Shown here: positions 38,348-47,064 of the stretch, one piece after another | Layout: every line of letters begins with the position of its first letter | Numbering within the stretch: the first letter of the stretch is position 1 | Assembly (NCBI GenBank): GCA_903908065.1 | Contig: CAIVQO010000022.1 | Coordinates: 85,340-149,339 of the forward strand | From: an uncultured beta proteobacterium | Lineage (GTDB): Bacteria; Pseudomonadota; Gammaproteobacteria; Burkholderiales; Rhodocyclaceae | Length of the DNA stretch: 64,000 nucleotides | Direction: 5' to 3' | The notes under the pieces: generated by a model | What the model saw: only the letters and a program-made list of their open reading frames with translations | What the model was told of the DNA's origin: nothing | Database searches by the model: none | Program-made: the position numbers and the translations under genes

Positions 38348-41300
38348 TCAGCGCTTCAGCCGCCGGAACAGTTCCTTCACCGCCGCTACACGCTCCGGCA
38401 ATGCGGGTGTCGCCTTGTGCCAGGTCAGTTTGTCGGGGCCGGCGAGCTTGAAGCTGCGGTCGGACTGGATCAGCAGGATGATGTCGGTCGGGTCGATCGG
38501 CGGGTTGGGCACGAACTGCACCTGGATTGCGGCCGGACCTGCGTCGAGCTTGGCCAGGCCAAGCGGCCGGCCTGCCAGGCGCAGGCGGTGGGTTTCCATC
38601 AGGGCCAGGGTCTGTACCGGCATTTCGCCGTAGCGGTCGATCAATTCTTCCTGCATCGCGCGCAGGTCATCCTCGTTGTCGCAGTTGGCCAGGCGCTTGT
38701 ACAGTGTCAGGCGCTCATGCACGTCGGGGCAGTAGTCGTTGGTCAGCAGCGCCGGCACGCGCAGGTTGATTTCCGAGGTGATGGCCAGCGGCTGCGTCAG
38801 GTCGGGAATCTTCTCGCCGGCCTTGAGGGCGCGCACTGCGGCATTCAGCATGTTGGTGTACATGGCGAAGCCGACTTCGTGGATCTCGCCGCTTTGCGAT
38901 TCGCCCAGCACTTCGCCGGCGCCGCGGATTTCGAGGTCGTGCATGGCGAGGAAGAAGCCCGAGCCGAGCTCCTCCATGGCCTGGATCGCTTCGAGCCGGC
39001 GCTTGGCCTGCGCCGTCGGCTTGGCGTCCTCGTGGGTCAGCAGGTAGGCATAGGCCTGATGGTGGCTGCGGCCGACGCGACCGCGCAGCTGGTGCAGCTG
39101 CGCGAGGCCGAACTTGTCGGCGCGGTTGATGATGATGGTGTTGGCATGCGGGTTGTCGATACCGGTCTCGATGATGGTCGAGCACAGCAGCAGGTTGTGC
39201 TTCTGCTGGGTGAATTCGCGCATCACGCGCTCCAGCTCGCGCTCCGGCAGCTGGCCGTGGCCGACCACGATGCGTGCCTCGGGCAGCAGGGCTTCGAGGC
39301 GTTCCTTCATGTTGGCGATGGTGTCGACTTCGTTGTGCAGGAAGTACACCTGGCCGCCGCGCTTGAATTCGCGCAGGCAGGCTTCGCGAACCTGGCCATT
39401 GGACCACTTGGTGACGAAGGTCTTGATGGCCAGGCGCTTCTGCGGCGGGGTGGCGATCACCGAAAAATCGCGCAGGCCTTCCAGCGACAAGCCCAGGGTG
39501 CGCGGGATTGGCGTCGCGGTCAGGGTCAGCACATCCACCGAGGCGCGCAGGGTCTTGAGCGCTTCCTTCTGGCGCACGCCGAAGCGGTGCTCCTCGTCGA
39601 TGATTACCAGCCCGAGGCGCTCGAACTTGACGTCCGGTTGCAACAGGCGGTGGGTGCCGATCAGGATGTCGATCTTGCCGGCCGCGAGCAGGGCGACAGC
39701 CTCGTCCTGTTCCTTGGCCGACTTAAAGCGCGAGATCTCGGCCACCTTCACCGGCCAGTTGGCGAAGCGGTCGGCGAAGTTCTGGTAGTGCTGTTCGGCC
39801 AGCAGGGTGGTCGGGCAGAGGATGGCCACCTGCTTGCCGTCGGAGACGGCGACAAAGGCGGCGCGCATGGCGACCTCGGTCTTGCCGAAGCCGACGTCGC
39901 CACAGACCAGTCGGTCCATCGGTTTGCCGGATTTCATGTCCTCGACCACCGCGTTGATGGCGGCCTGCTGGTCGGGGGTTTCCTCAAAGCCGAAGCCGTC
40001 GGCAAAGGCTTCCAGGTCGTGCTGTTTGAAGTCGAATTTGTGGCCTTCGCGCGCGGCGCGCTGGGCGTAGAGGTGCAGCAGTTCGGCGGCGGTGTCGTGT
40101 ACTTGTTCGGCGGCCTTCTTCTTGGCCTTTTCCCACTGGCCGGAGCCGAGGGTATGCAGCTGCACGGACTCGGGATCGGCGCCGCTATATCGCGAGATCA
40201 CCTGCAGTTGCGCCACCGGCACGTAGAGCTTGGCGCCATTGGCATATTCGAGGTGCAGCAGCTCGGTATCACCCTCGCCGAAATTCATGTGTACCAGGCC
40301 GAGATAGCGGCCGATGCCGTGCGCTTCGTGCACCACCGGGTCGCCGATCTTCAGTTCCGAGAGGTCGCGCAGCCAGCCTTCGAGGTTGGCGCGGCGGGCG
40401 TCGGTCCTCCTGCCGCGCGGACGCGCCGTGGCGGCGTACAGTTCGTTCTCGGTGACGATGGCAATCTCGTCCAGCACCATGCCGCCGGAGAGCGGGCCGA
40501 CGCCGAGCATGAAGCGCTCATCGGCCGTGAGGAATGTGCTGAAGTCGGCGCAGGGGGCCGGCAGCATGCCGTATTCGGCGAGGTAGTCGGCCAGGGTCTG
40601 GCGGCGTCCGGGCGATTCCGCCAGCAACAGTACGCGGCCGGCAAAGCCTCCGAGAAAGCTGCGCAGATTGGCCAGCGGGTCGTCGGCCTTGCGGTCCACC
40701 GCCAGCGGTGGCAAGGGGGTTACCGGCTGCGGCGTGTCACCAGCGCCGACTTTTCCCTTGAGCTGAAACTGAGGCAGCGAATTGGCGGCGGTAAAGAACT
40801 CCTCGTCGCGCAGGAACAGGTCGCCGGGGGGCAGCACGGGGCGCGAGCGATCGCCGCCCAGCATCTTGTGGCGGCCTTGCGTGTCGGCCCAGAACTCGGC
40901 AATTGCCGCGGCGACGTCGCCGTGCAGCGCCAGCACGGCCTCGGGCGGCAGGTAGTCGAACAGCGTGCCGGTGCTCTCGAAGAACAGCGGCAGGTAGTAC
41001 TCGATGCCGGCGGGCAGGATGCCGTTGGAGACATCCTTATACAAAGCTATGCGCGAGGCGTCGCCCTCGAAGGCTTCGCGGAAGCGCTGGCGGAACACCG
41101 TGCGGCCGGCATCGCCGGCAGGGAATTCGCGCGCCGGCAACAGGCGGATCTCGGGCACCGGGTAAAGGCTGCGCTGGCTATCGACGTCGAAGCTGCGGAT
41201 GGTCTCGATCTCGTCGTCGAACAGTTCAATGCGGTAAGGCAGCTGGGTGCCCATCGGGAACAGGTCGACCAGCCCGCCGCGCACGCTGTATTCGCCGGCA

Positions 41301-41773
41301 GCCACCACTTGCGTCACGTGCTGGTAGCCAGCGAGCGTGAGTTGCGCGCGCAGCTTGTCGAGCTGCAGGCGCTCGCCCTTCTTCATGAAGAAGGTATGGC
41401 CGGCGAGGAAGCCGGGTGGCGCCAGCCGCGTCACGGCAGTCGAGGCGGCGGCAATCAGGACTTCGCATTCGTTGCGCGATACCGCGTGCAGCGTCGCCAG
41501 CCGCTCGGACACCAGGTCCTGGTGCGGCGAGAAGCTGTCGTAGGGCAGGGTTTCCCAATCCGGCAGCAGATGCACCCGCAGGCCGGCGTGCAGCCAGGCG
41601 ATTTCCTCGGCCAGACGCTGCGCCTCCAGCGGACTGGCCGTGACCACCGCCAGCAACTGCCCCGGCTGGGCGAGACGGGACAGCGCCAGCGCATCGGCGG
41701 AGGGCGCATAGGCTGGCAGGGCGAGGCGTTGGCCGGGCTTGGGCAGGCCGGGCAGGGACAACAAGGACTTCAT
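38348..41773 (-). CDS. mfd: Transcription-repair coupling factor Mfd
   Basis: 1141 residues. The N-terminal UvrB-like part carries LLPDWETLPYDSFSPHQDLVSERL near 75. The CarD-like RNA-polymerase interaction domain (GDPVVHEAHGIGRYLGL) is near 480. The helicase motor has Walker A GDVGFGKTEVAMRAAF near 623, DEEHRFG near 726 and QLRGRVGRS near 900, followed by the TRCF C-terminal domain. Mfd removes stalled RNA polymerase and recruits UvrA. Between the UvrB-like and CarD-like parts (about residue 343) a copy of the 21-bp repeat is in frame, giving KVGAGDTP in what should be a variable linker. Confidence 0.96.
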   Translation of the reverse strand: MKSLLSLPGLPKPGQRLALPAYAPSADALALSRLAQPGQLLAVVTASPLEAQRLAEEIAWLHAGLRVHLLPDWETLPYDSFSPHQDLVSERLATLHAVSRNECEVLIAAASTAVTRLAPPGFLAGHTFFMKKGERLQLDKLRAQLTLAGYQHVTQVVAAGEYSVRGGLVDLFPMGTQLPYRIELFDDEIETIRSFDVDSQRSLYPVPEIRLLPAREFPAGDAGRTVFRQRFREAFEGDASRIALYKDVSNGILPAGIEYYLPLFFESTGTLFDYLPPEAVLALHGDVAAAIAEFWADTQGRHKMLGGDRSRPVLPPGDLFLRDEEFFTAANSLPQFQLKGKVGAGDTPQPVTPLPPLAVDRKADDPLANLRSFLGGFAGRVLLLAESPGRRQTLADYLAEYGMLPAPCADFSTFLTADERFMLGVGPLSGGMVLDEIAIVTENELYAATARPRGRRTDARRANLEGWLRDLSELKIGDPVVHEAHGIGRYLGLVHMNFGEGDTELLHLEYANGAKLYVPVAQLQVISRYSGADPESVQLHTLGSGQWEKAKKKAAEQVHDTAAELLHLYAQRAAREGHKFDFKQHDLEAFADGFGFEETPDQQAAINAVVEDMKSGKPMDRLVCGDVGFGKTEVAMRAAFVAVSDGKQVAILCPTTLLAEQHYQNFADRFANWPVKVAEISRFKSAKEQDEAVALLAAGKIDILIGTHRLLQPDVKFERLGLVIIDEEHRFGVRQKEALKTLRASVDVLTLTATPIPRTLGLSLEGLRDFSVIATPPQKRLAIKTFVTKWSNGQVREACLREFKRGGQVYFLHNEVDTIANMKERLEALLPEARIVVGHGQLPERELERVMREFTQQKHNLLLCSTIIETGIDNPHANTIIINRADKFGLAQLHQLRGRVGRSHHQAYAYLLTHEDAKPTAQAKRRLEAIQAMEELGSGFFLAMHDLEIRGAGEVLGESQSGEIHEVGFAMYTNMLNAAVRALKAGEKIPDLTQPLAITSEINLRVPALLTNDYCPDVHERLTLYKRLANCDNEDDLRAMQEELIDRYGEMPVQTLALMETHRLRLAGRPLGLAKLDAGPAAIQVQFVPNPPIDPTDIILLIQSDRSFKLAGPDKLTWHKATPALPERVAAVKELFRRLKR
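40733..40753 (-). repeat. 21-bp dispersed repeat, copy 4 (inside mfd)
   Basis: Exact core with tail TGACACG, one difference from the reference. It reads in the mfd frame as K-V-G-A-G-D-T, at about residue 343, in the linker after the UvrB-like region. Confidence 0.75.
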
Positions 41774-41799
41774 CGGACGATCAGGAGCTGGGGCTGCGA

Positions 41800-41805
41800 A
41801 TTATA
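41800..41805 (-). promoter_or_regulatory. Putative -10 element of the mfd promoter
   Basis: A perfect TATAAT on the minus strand, 26 bases before the mfd ATG. The matching -35 position (CTTAGG) is poor. Confidence 0.35.
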
Positions 41806-41842
41806 CGGACCACGCCGCGTCCCCTAAGAGGACTTCCTTCGG

Positions 41843-41863
41843 GGCGTCCCCAGCGCCGACTTT
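41843..41863 (-). repeat. 21-bp dispersed repeat, copy 5
   Basis: Exact core AAAGTCGGCGCTGG followed by GGACGCC (three differences). It lies in the divergent spacer between the mfd -10 box and the promoter of the small cysteine-bearing gene. Confidence 0.65.
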
Positions 41864-41876
41864 GCCGCGCATCGGC

Positions 41877-41906
41877 TTGGCTTGCGGAACTTCGGCGCGA
41901 TATAGT
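41877..41906 (+). promoter_or_regulatory. Putative promoter of the small membrane-protein gene
   Basis: TTGGCT, an 18-base spacer and TATAGT, 30 bases upstream of the ATG at 41937, which also has an AGGA ribosome-binding site. The combination supports the gene. Confidence 0.4.
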
Positions 41907-41936
41907 TGGCGTTCAATTGATTTCAGGATTTCGTCC

Positions 41937-42188
41937 ATGCTCGCTGTTTTAATATCCCTCGCACTGCTTGCCGGCGCCGTCGGTGCGATCTATGCGCTGC
42001 TGCGAAACATGGGCGAAGATGGCATCGAGGTTGCCGCACCGGGCAGCTGCAAGAGCGGCCAGTGCGGCGTACGCAAGGATGGCGCCTGCGGGCGGGAGGA
42101 AGTAGGCGTTGAGGGTGAGCTCGCTCTGGACGGTGTCGAGGAGCATAGCGTAACGGATGAGCCTCAGCCGCAACGACGGCTGGGGTGA
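41937..42188 (+). CDS. Small hypothetical membrane protein with cysteine motif
   Basis: 83 residues: an N-terminal helix (MLAVLISLALLAGAVGAIYALL) then GSCKSGQCGVRKDGACG with three cysteines in 14 residues, and an acidic C-terminal half. AGGA precedes the ATG, and a plausible promoter lies upstream. The layout (one helix plus a short Cys-rich segment) recalls FeoB-associated or NqrM-type accessory proteins, but the spacing does not match either, so I assign no function. The acidic tail could be out of real frame use if the gene were frameshifted; coding status is moderately sure. Confidence 0.5.
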   Translation: MLAVLISLALLAGAVGAIYALLRNMGEDGIEVAAPGSCKSGQCGVRKDGACGREEVGVEGELALDGVEEHSVTDEPQPQRRLG

Positions 42189-42203
42189 TGTTCTGACGTT
42201 TGA

Positions 42204-42224
42204 AAAGTCGGCGCCGCCGACACG
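42204..42224 (+). repeat. 21-bp dispersed repeat, copy 6
   Basis: AAAGTCGGCGCCGC then CGACACG, two differences from the reference. It sits 16 bases after the small gene's stop and before the convergent amrS stop. Confidence 0.65.
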
Positions 42225-42254
42225 CCGACGATTGCGCCGCTCAGACGATATTCT

Positions 42255-43352
42255 TTAGCCGCCGGCGTGCAGCCGCACCGGTATGCGCCGCGCGCCAAAG
42301 GGCGTGCCGAACTTTGCGTAGCGCCCGGCGATGGCCGTGCCGCAGTGGCGGCAATGTCCGCCGTCGTCCAGCGCATAGGCGAGGATGTTGTACCAGTCGC
42401 GCTGGATCACCACCTTGCCGCAGCCGGGGCAGTGCGTGGCATCCCCCGCCTTGTCGTGCACATTGCCGGTGTAGACGTAGCGCAGGCCGGCGTCCATGGC
42501 GATGCGCCGGGCGCGCGCCAGCGTGGCGGGCGGCGTGGCGGGAATGTCGCTCATCTTCCAGTCCGGGTGGAAGGCGCTGAAATGGACGGGGACGTCGGGT
42601 CCGAGTTCCTTTGCCACCCAGGCGGCGAGTGACTTGAGTTCGGCGTCGGAATCGTTCTTGCCGGGGATCAGCAGGGTGGTCAGTTCGACCCAGCAATCGG
42701 TTTCGTGGTGTACCAGGGCGATCAGGTCGAGCACGGCCTGCAACCGCGCGCCGCAGAGCTTGTCGTAGAACTCGTCGCTGAAGGCCTTGAGGTCGATGTT
42801 GGCGGCATCCATCTTGGCGTAGAACTCGCGCGCCGGCGCCAGGTGCATGTAGCCGGCGGTGACGGCGACGGTCTTGATGCCCAGCGCATGGCAGGCGTCG
42901 GCTGTGTCCATCGCGTATTCGGCAAAGATCACGGGGTCGTTGTAGGTGAAGGCCACGCTCTGCGCGCCGGTCTGCTTCGCGGCGCGGGCGATGGTTTCGG
43001 GGGTGGCGTCGTCCATCAGGCGGTCCATGTCGCGCGATTTCGAGATATCCCAGTTCTGGCAGAACTTGCAGGCCAGGTTGCAGCCGGCCGTGCCGAAGGA
43101 GAGGATGCTGCTGCCGGGGTAGAAGTTGTTGAGCGGCTTCTTCTCGATCGGATCGATGCAGAAGCCCGAGCTGCGCCCGTAGGTAGTGAGGATCAGCTTG
43201 CCGCCCTGCATGGCGCGCACGAAGCAGGCGGCGCGCTGGCCTTCGTGCAGCTTGCACTCGCGCGGGCAGAGGTCGCACTGGATGCGACCGTCGTCCAGCG
43301 CATGCCACCAGCGCGCGGGAGTGCCGGTCAATGGGGCGTGGCTTCTTTCCAT
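42255..43352 (-). CDS. amrS: AmmeMemoRadiSam system radical SAM enzyme
   Basis: 365 residues. The N-terminus has CDLCPRECKLHEGQRAACFVR; the radical SAM cluster is C-x3-C-x2-C in GTAGCNLACKFCQNW near residue 88. TYNDPVIFAEY and GYMHLAPAREFYAKMDAANIDLKAF follow. The C-terminus carries a zinc-ribbon pair, CPGCGK and CRHCG. This combination defines the AmrS family, which always occurs with Memo- and AMMECR1-type proteins. The reaction is not established. Its start overlaps the Memo–AMMECR1 fusion gene by 25 bases. Confidence 0.92.
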   Translation of the reverse strand: MERSHAPLTGTPARWWHALDDGRIQCDLCPRECKLHEGQRAACFVRAMQGGKLILTTYGRSSGFCIDPIEKKPLNNFYPGSSILSFGTAGCNLACKFCQNWDISKSRDMDRLMDDATPETIARAAKQTGAQSVAFTYNDPVIFAEYAMDTADACHALGIKTVAVTAGYMHLAPAREFYAKMDAANIDLKAFSDEFYDKLCGARLQAVLDLIALVHHETDCWVELTTLLIPGKNDSDAELKSLAAWVAKELGPDVPVHFSAFHPDWKMSDIPATPPATLARARRIAMDAGLRYVYTGNVHDKAGDATHCPGCGKVVIQRDWYNILAYALDDGGHCRHCGTAIAGRYAKFGTPFGARRIPVRLHAGG

Positions 43353-44698
43353 TTGCGCACCTCGTAGCGTTGAAGCTGGACATCCGGCCCCCAGTAGTCG
43401 GCGGGCAACCCGGCCTTTTGTTTGAGGTGGGCCATGAACTGGCGCGGCTCGGGCAGTTGCTCCCAGACCTGCGGGAGGAAAGTGCTGCGACGATTTCCGG
43501 CGATGAAGATCACGCCATCCACATGCGGGCGCAACTGGCGAAGGGCATCGGCTTCATCGGAGAAGCGCATGGGCTGTGGCGCCGTCAGCAGCGAAACCTC
43601 GACCCGCGTGCGCGGCAGCTCCTCGGCCGTCAGGGGGGCAAAGCGGGGATCGCGGAAGGCGGCGGCGACGGCGTTGGCGCGGACATCCTGGTCGAGCGGC
43701 CTGTGTGCCTGGAGTGAGCCGATGCAGCCACGCAGTGCACCGTTCTGCGTCAGCGTGACAAAGGTCGCGCCGGCCTCGGCCAAGGCCGGATGCCCGGGCT
43801 CGGGCCACAATGCCTGTTTGAGCTGGCCGGCGATGGCGTTGCGCGCCCGCGCCAGCAGCGCCGGGCCGGGATCGTAGGCCGCCACGGCAGCCGGTTCGTG
43901 CAGCGCAAAGCTGGCATAGCCGACCACGCGCGACTTGTCGCCGGCGGTATCGCCCGAATTGCACTGGGCAATGCGCTCGATGCGCAGTCCGCGACGCTGT
44001 GCGACGGCGAGCAGGCCGTTGATCGGCAGGGCGCCGCAGGCCTGGTCGAAGCTGGTCAGCTGCTCCAGAGCCAGGATGTGGTTCGCGGTTTCGCCGTCGA
44101 TTTTCCGCGCCTCGGCATAGGCATGGAAATGCGAGAGGTCTGAGCTGATCACGATCAGGGTTTCCGCCCCGCCCCAGAGACGGTCGATGACCTCGGCAAC
44201 CTCGCGTGCGCCAGTGCGGCCAACCGCCAACGGCACCAGCGTGAAATCGCCCAGCACCGTTTGCAGGAAGGGCAGCTGCACTTCCAGCGAGTGCTCCTGG
44301 GCATGGGCGGCATCGTTGGCGACCACCTGCGGCAGGCCGTCCAGCGAATCCAGCGCGGCGCGGTCGAGCGGAACGCTGCCCAGGGGCGTGGCGAAAGCCT
44401 GCACAGTGGGTGCGGCGAGGGCATTCACTGCCACGCGATGGCAGGGCCCCAACAGCACCACGCGACGGATGCGCTCGGCTAGTGGGGCGAGCAGCGCATA
44501 GGCCTTGCCGGCGGTACCACCGGAATAGACATAACCGGCGTGCGGCACGATCAGGGCTTTGAGCATGCCTGCGGAAGTCGGCGCTGACGCTGCGGCGACC
44601 GACAGGCAACTTGCCAGTTCGTCGCGCAGGACGGCGGGATCGTCGGGATAAAACATACCGGCCACGGCCGGCGGGCGTTGTGCGGTGACGGTGATCAT
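43328..44698 (-). CDS. AmmeMemoRadiSam system protein: Memo (B) and AMMECR1 (A) fusion
   Basis: 456 residues from the ATG at 44698; the open frame upstream lies over the MgtC-like gene. Residues 1–270 are a Memo/extradiol-dioxygenase-like domain with PHAGYVYSG (His 53), QEHSLEVQLPFLQ and QCNSGDTAGD, matching the His/His/Cys site of human MEMO1. Residues about 290–450 are AMMECR1 (GATFVTLTQNGALRGCIGSL, DPRFAPLTAEELPRTRVEVSLL). Usually these are separate or fused genes next to amrS, as here. The system's function is unknown. A degenerate copy of the 21-bp repeat encodes SAPTS near residue 40. Confidence 0.92.
   Translation of the reverse strand: MITVTAQRPPAVAGMFYPDDPAVLRDELASCLSVAAASAPTSAGMLKALIVPHAGYVYSGGTAGKAYALLAPLAERIRRVVLLGPCHRVAVNALAAPTVQAFATPLGSVPLDRAALDSLDGLPQVVANDAAHAQEHSLEVQLPFLQTVLGDFTLVPLAVGRTGAREVAEVIDRLWGGAETLIVISSDLSHFHAYAEARKIDGETANHILALEQLTSFDQACGALPINGLLAVAQRRGLRIERIAQCNSGDTAGDKSRVVGYASFALHEPAAVAAYDPGPALLARARNAIAGQLKQALWPEPGHPALAEAGATFVTLTQNGALRGCIGSLQAHRPLDQDVRANAVAAAFRDPRFAPLTAEELPRTRVEVSLLTAPQPMRFSDEADALRQLRPHVDGVIFIAGNRRSTFLPQVWEQLPEPRQFMAHLKQKAGLPADYWGPDVQLQRYEVRKWKEATPH
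44574..44594 (+). repeat. 21-bp dispersed repeat, copy 7 (degenerate, in the Memo gene)
   Basis: GAAGTCGGCGCTGA then CGCTGCG, five differences. It is antisense to the gene, whose frame reads A-S-A-P-T-S in a loop before the first metal-binding strand. Confidence 0.45.
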
Positions 44699-44700
44699 GG

Positions 44701-45957
44701 TCAGCCCATCAGAAACAGGCCGCCGACCAGCCCGGCGGCAATGGCAAGAAAGCCCGGCAGGGTGAAGCGCGCCAAGGCGGCACCACCAATCACGATCACC
44801 AAGCCCGTCTTGAAGGCGAGGTTGGACAGCGTGGCCAGCGTGATCGCGGTGACAGTCTGCGCGGCATCGAGTTTTTCCATGCCGAACATGCGAAGCGAGG
44901 ATAACGTGATGGCATCGACATCGGTCAGGCCCGAGGCCAGCGCGAGCAGGTAAAGGCCGCGGCTGCCGGCGATGTCCTGCAGCAAGGCCGAGAGCACCAG
45001 GACCAGGGCATAGAGCAGCCCGAAGCCGAGCGCGGTCCTGATTTCGGTCGGGTTGCTGACTTGGGGCAGTGGCAGTTCGTCGCCGCCTTCGAGCTGGCGC
45101 CAGCCCCACAAGGTGGCGGCCACACCAAGCAACATGCCGCCCCCGAGTACCGCCAACAGGTTGGGCAACAGCGTCGGTGCGACGACGAAGGACACCACCG
45201 CAAGGCGCACCAGCACCACGATGTTGGCCAGCAGGATGACGACCATCGCCGTGCGCGCCAGCGCGGCATGGGCCCGCGCATGGCGGGCAAAGATCATGGT
45301 CGTCGCGGTCGATGACACCAGGCCGCCGAAGAGCCCGATCAGGGCCGCGCCATGGCGTGCGCCGACCATGCGCAAGGCGGCATAGCCGGCCAGAGATACG
45401 CCCGAGATCAGCACCACCATGAGCCAGATGTTGCGCGGGTTGAGGGCGTCGTAGGGGCCGAAGTTGCGATCGGGCAGAATCGGCAGGATGACCAGCGCAA
45501 GGACGCCGAACTGCAGGATGGAAAGCAGGTCGAGCGGCGTCAGGCTGCGCGAAATGCCGTGCAGTTCGGCCTTGAAGTAGAGCAGGACGGTGGTGGCCAC
45601 CGCCAGCATCACGGCGCTGCTGCCATGGCCAAACCAGACCAGGGCGCCCAGGGCATAGCAGACCAGCAGGGCAACCACCGAGGTGGTGCCGGGATCACCC
45701 GTATCGAGCGGATCGGAAACATGCGCTGCGATGATCATTGCGGCGATCGCCAGCAGCCCGGCGGCGAGCACCCAGCCGCTGCCCGTGATCTGGGTCAGCA
45801 TGGCGCACAGGCTGCCGAGCATGCCGACCAGGGCAAAGGTGCGCAGGCCGGCCTTGATGTCCGACTGGCGTTCCCGCTCCAGGCCGATCAACAGCCCGAT
45901 GCCGATGCTGGTGGCAAAGGCCTGCAAGACTTCGAATCCGTTTTCCGCGGCAAGCAT
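44701..45957 (-). CDS. MgtC/SapB family membrane protein with DUF4010 domain
   Basis: About 418 residues from the ATG at 45957, or 434 from 46005, whose codon overlaps the divergent ispD ATG. The N-terminal MgtC part has SIGIGLLIGLERERQSDIKAGLRTFALVG near 15–45. The rest is a multi-helix DUF4010 region with YKxE-like residues (YFKAELHGISRSLT), FGGLVSSTATTMIFARHAR and LYLLALASGLTDVDAITLS. MgtC proteins influence magnesium and phosphate homeostasis and survival in low Mg. The DUF4010 fusion is an uncharacterised subtype. I prefer the shorter start because it leaves a spacer with room for promoters. Confidence 0.8.
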   Translation of the reverse strand: MLAAENGFEVLQAFATSIGIGLLIGLERERQSDIKAGLRTFALVGMLGSLCAMLTQITGSGWVLAAGLLAIAAMIIAAHVSDPLDTGDPGTTSVVALLVCYALGALVWFGHGSSAVMLAVATTVLLYFKAELHGISRSLTPLDLLSILQFGVLALVILPILPDRNFGPYDALNPRNIWLMVVLISGVSLAGYAALRMVGARHGAALIGLFGGLVSSTATTMIFARHARAHAALARTAMVVILLANIVVLVRLAVVSFVVAPTLLPNLLAVLGGGMLLGVAATLWGWRQLEGGDELPLPQVSNPTEIRTALGFGLLYALVLVLSALLQDIAGSRGLYLLALASGLTDVDAITLSSLRMFGMEKLDAAQTVTAITLATLSNLAFKTGLVIVIGGAALARFTLPGFLAIAAGLVGGLFLMG

Positions 45958-46003
45958 GGCGATTCCGGAAAGTTGCCCCTCAAGCTCATTATAGAATCGG
46001 GCC

Positions 46004-46732
46004 ATGAGCTACTACGCCCTGGTTCCCGCCGCCGGTTCGGGCTCCCGCATGGGTGCGCTGTCCGGACGCGCGATGCCCAAGCAGTACCTGCCGCTGGCCG
46101 GAAAGCCGCTGATCTGGCATGCCTTGTCCACCCTTTGCGCGACGCCGTCGATCGCTGCCGTGTTTGTCGTTCTGGCGCCGGATGATGTGGCCTGGCCGGA
46201 AGAGGCGATGGCTGAGCTGGGCTCGCGTCTGCATGTCATGCGCTGCGGTGGTGAAACGCGTGCCCAGAGCGTGACCAATGGGCTGCGCGGCATGGTTTCC
46301 GAGTTGGGCGCCATCGACGACGATTGGGTGCTGGTGCATGACGCGGCGCGTCCCTGCCTTGAGGTCGCGATGATCGAGCGGCTGATCGCCGAAGTTGGCG
46401 ACGACGATGCTGGCGGCCTGCTGGCGGTGCCGGTGGCGGACACCCTGAAGTCGTGCGACGAACATGGGCGTGTGCGCCAGACCGTGCCGCGTGACGGCCT
46501 TTGGCAGGCGCAAACGCCGCAGATGTTCCGCCATCGCCTGCTGCTCGATGCGCTCGATTTTGCACCGCAGGTGACTGACGAAGCGAGCGCCATCGAGTCC
46601 CTCGGCCTGATGCCCAAGCTGGTGGCCGCCGACATCAGCAACCTCAAGGTGACCTTTCCGCAGGATTTGAAGCTTGCGGAGTGGATCCTGCGCAGCCGTG
46701 AGGCAGCAGGCAAGGAGCCAGGTAATGGATGA
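46004..46732 (+). CDS. ispD: 2-C-methyl-D-erythritol 4-phosphate cytidylyltransferase IspD
   Basis: 242 residues. Nucleotidyltransferase motif LVPAAGSGSRMGALSGRAMPKQYLPLAG near residue 6, DDWVLVHDAARPCLE near 106 and TDEASAIESLG near 188. It forms CDP-methylerythritol in the non-mevalonate isoprenoid route. Its ATG overlaps the CAT of the divergent gene's alternative start. A TATAGAAT lies only 7–14 bases upstream, so the leader would be extremely short if that were its -10 box. It is followed by a thioredoxin-like gene and ispF. Confidence 0.95.
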   Translation: MSYYALVPAAGSGSRMGALSGRAMPKQYLPLAGKPLIWHALSTLCATPSIAAVFVVLAPDDVAWPEEAMAELGSRLHVMRCGGETRAQSVTNGLRGMVSELGAIDDDWVLVHDAARPCLEVAMIERLIAEVGDDDAGGLLAVPVADTLKSCDEHGRVRQTVPRDGLWQAQTPQMFRHRLLLDALDFAPQVTDEASAIESLGLMPKLVAADISNLKVTFPQDLKLAEWILRSREAAGKEPGNG

Positions 46733-47051
46733 CGCGGAAAGAAGCGCCGAGCCTAGCCAGGACGAAGTTTCGGCGATGCCCGGCCCGGTATTGCTCGAAT
46801 TCGGCACCTCCTGGTGCGGACACTGCGCCGCCGCCCAGCCCCTGATCGCGGCTGCGCTTGAAGAATATCCCCAGCTGCGGCGGGTCAAGGTGGAAGACGG
46901 CCCCGGGCGCCGCCTCGGTCGGCATTACCGGGTCAAGCTGTGGCCGACCCTGGTATTCCTGCGTGATGGCCAGGAGCAGGCGCGGCTGGTGCGCCCGAGC
47001 GATGAGGCGTCGATAACGCAGGCGCTGGCGGCCATCGAGGGATCGACATGA
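46725..47051 (+). CDS. Thioredoxin family protein
   Basis: 108 residues from the ATG at 46725, overlapping ispD by eight bases and preceded by AAGGAG. The active site is WCGHC near residue 30 ([16 protein letters not shown]) and the cis-proline is in [13 protein letters not shown] near 77. It has no signal peptide, so it is probably cytosolic. The fold is thioredoxin-like but shorter than TrxA at the N-terminus. Its placement between ispD and ispF suggests co-expression, not a proven role in that pathway. Confidence 0.85.
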   Translation: MDDAERSAEPSQDEVSAMPGPVLLEFGTSWCGHCAAAQPLIAAALEEYPQLRRVKVEDGPGRRLGRHYRVKLWPTLVFLRDGQEQARLVRPSDEASITQALAAIEGST

Positions 47052-47064
47052 GGAGCCAGGGAGC

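Noticed and set aside
38417..41827. A 1136-codon open frame on the plus strand
   Set aside because: It is antisense to mfd, whose protein is strongly conserved; long open frames opposite GC-rich genes are expected. No ribosome-binding site or known domain.
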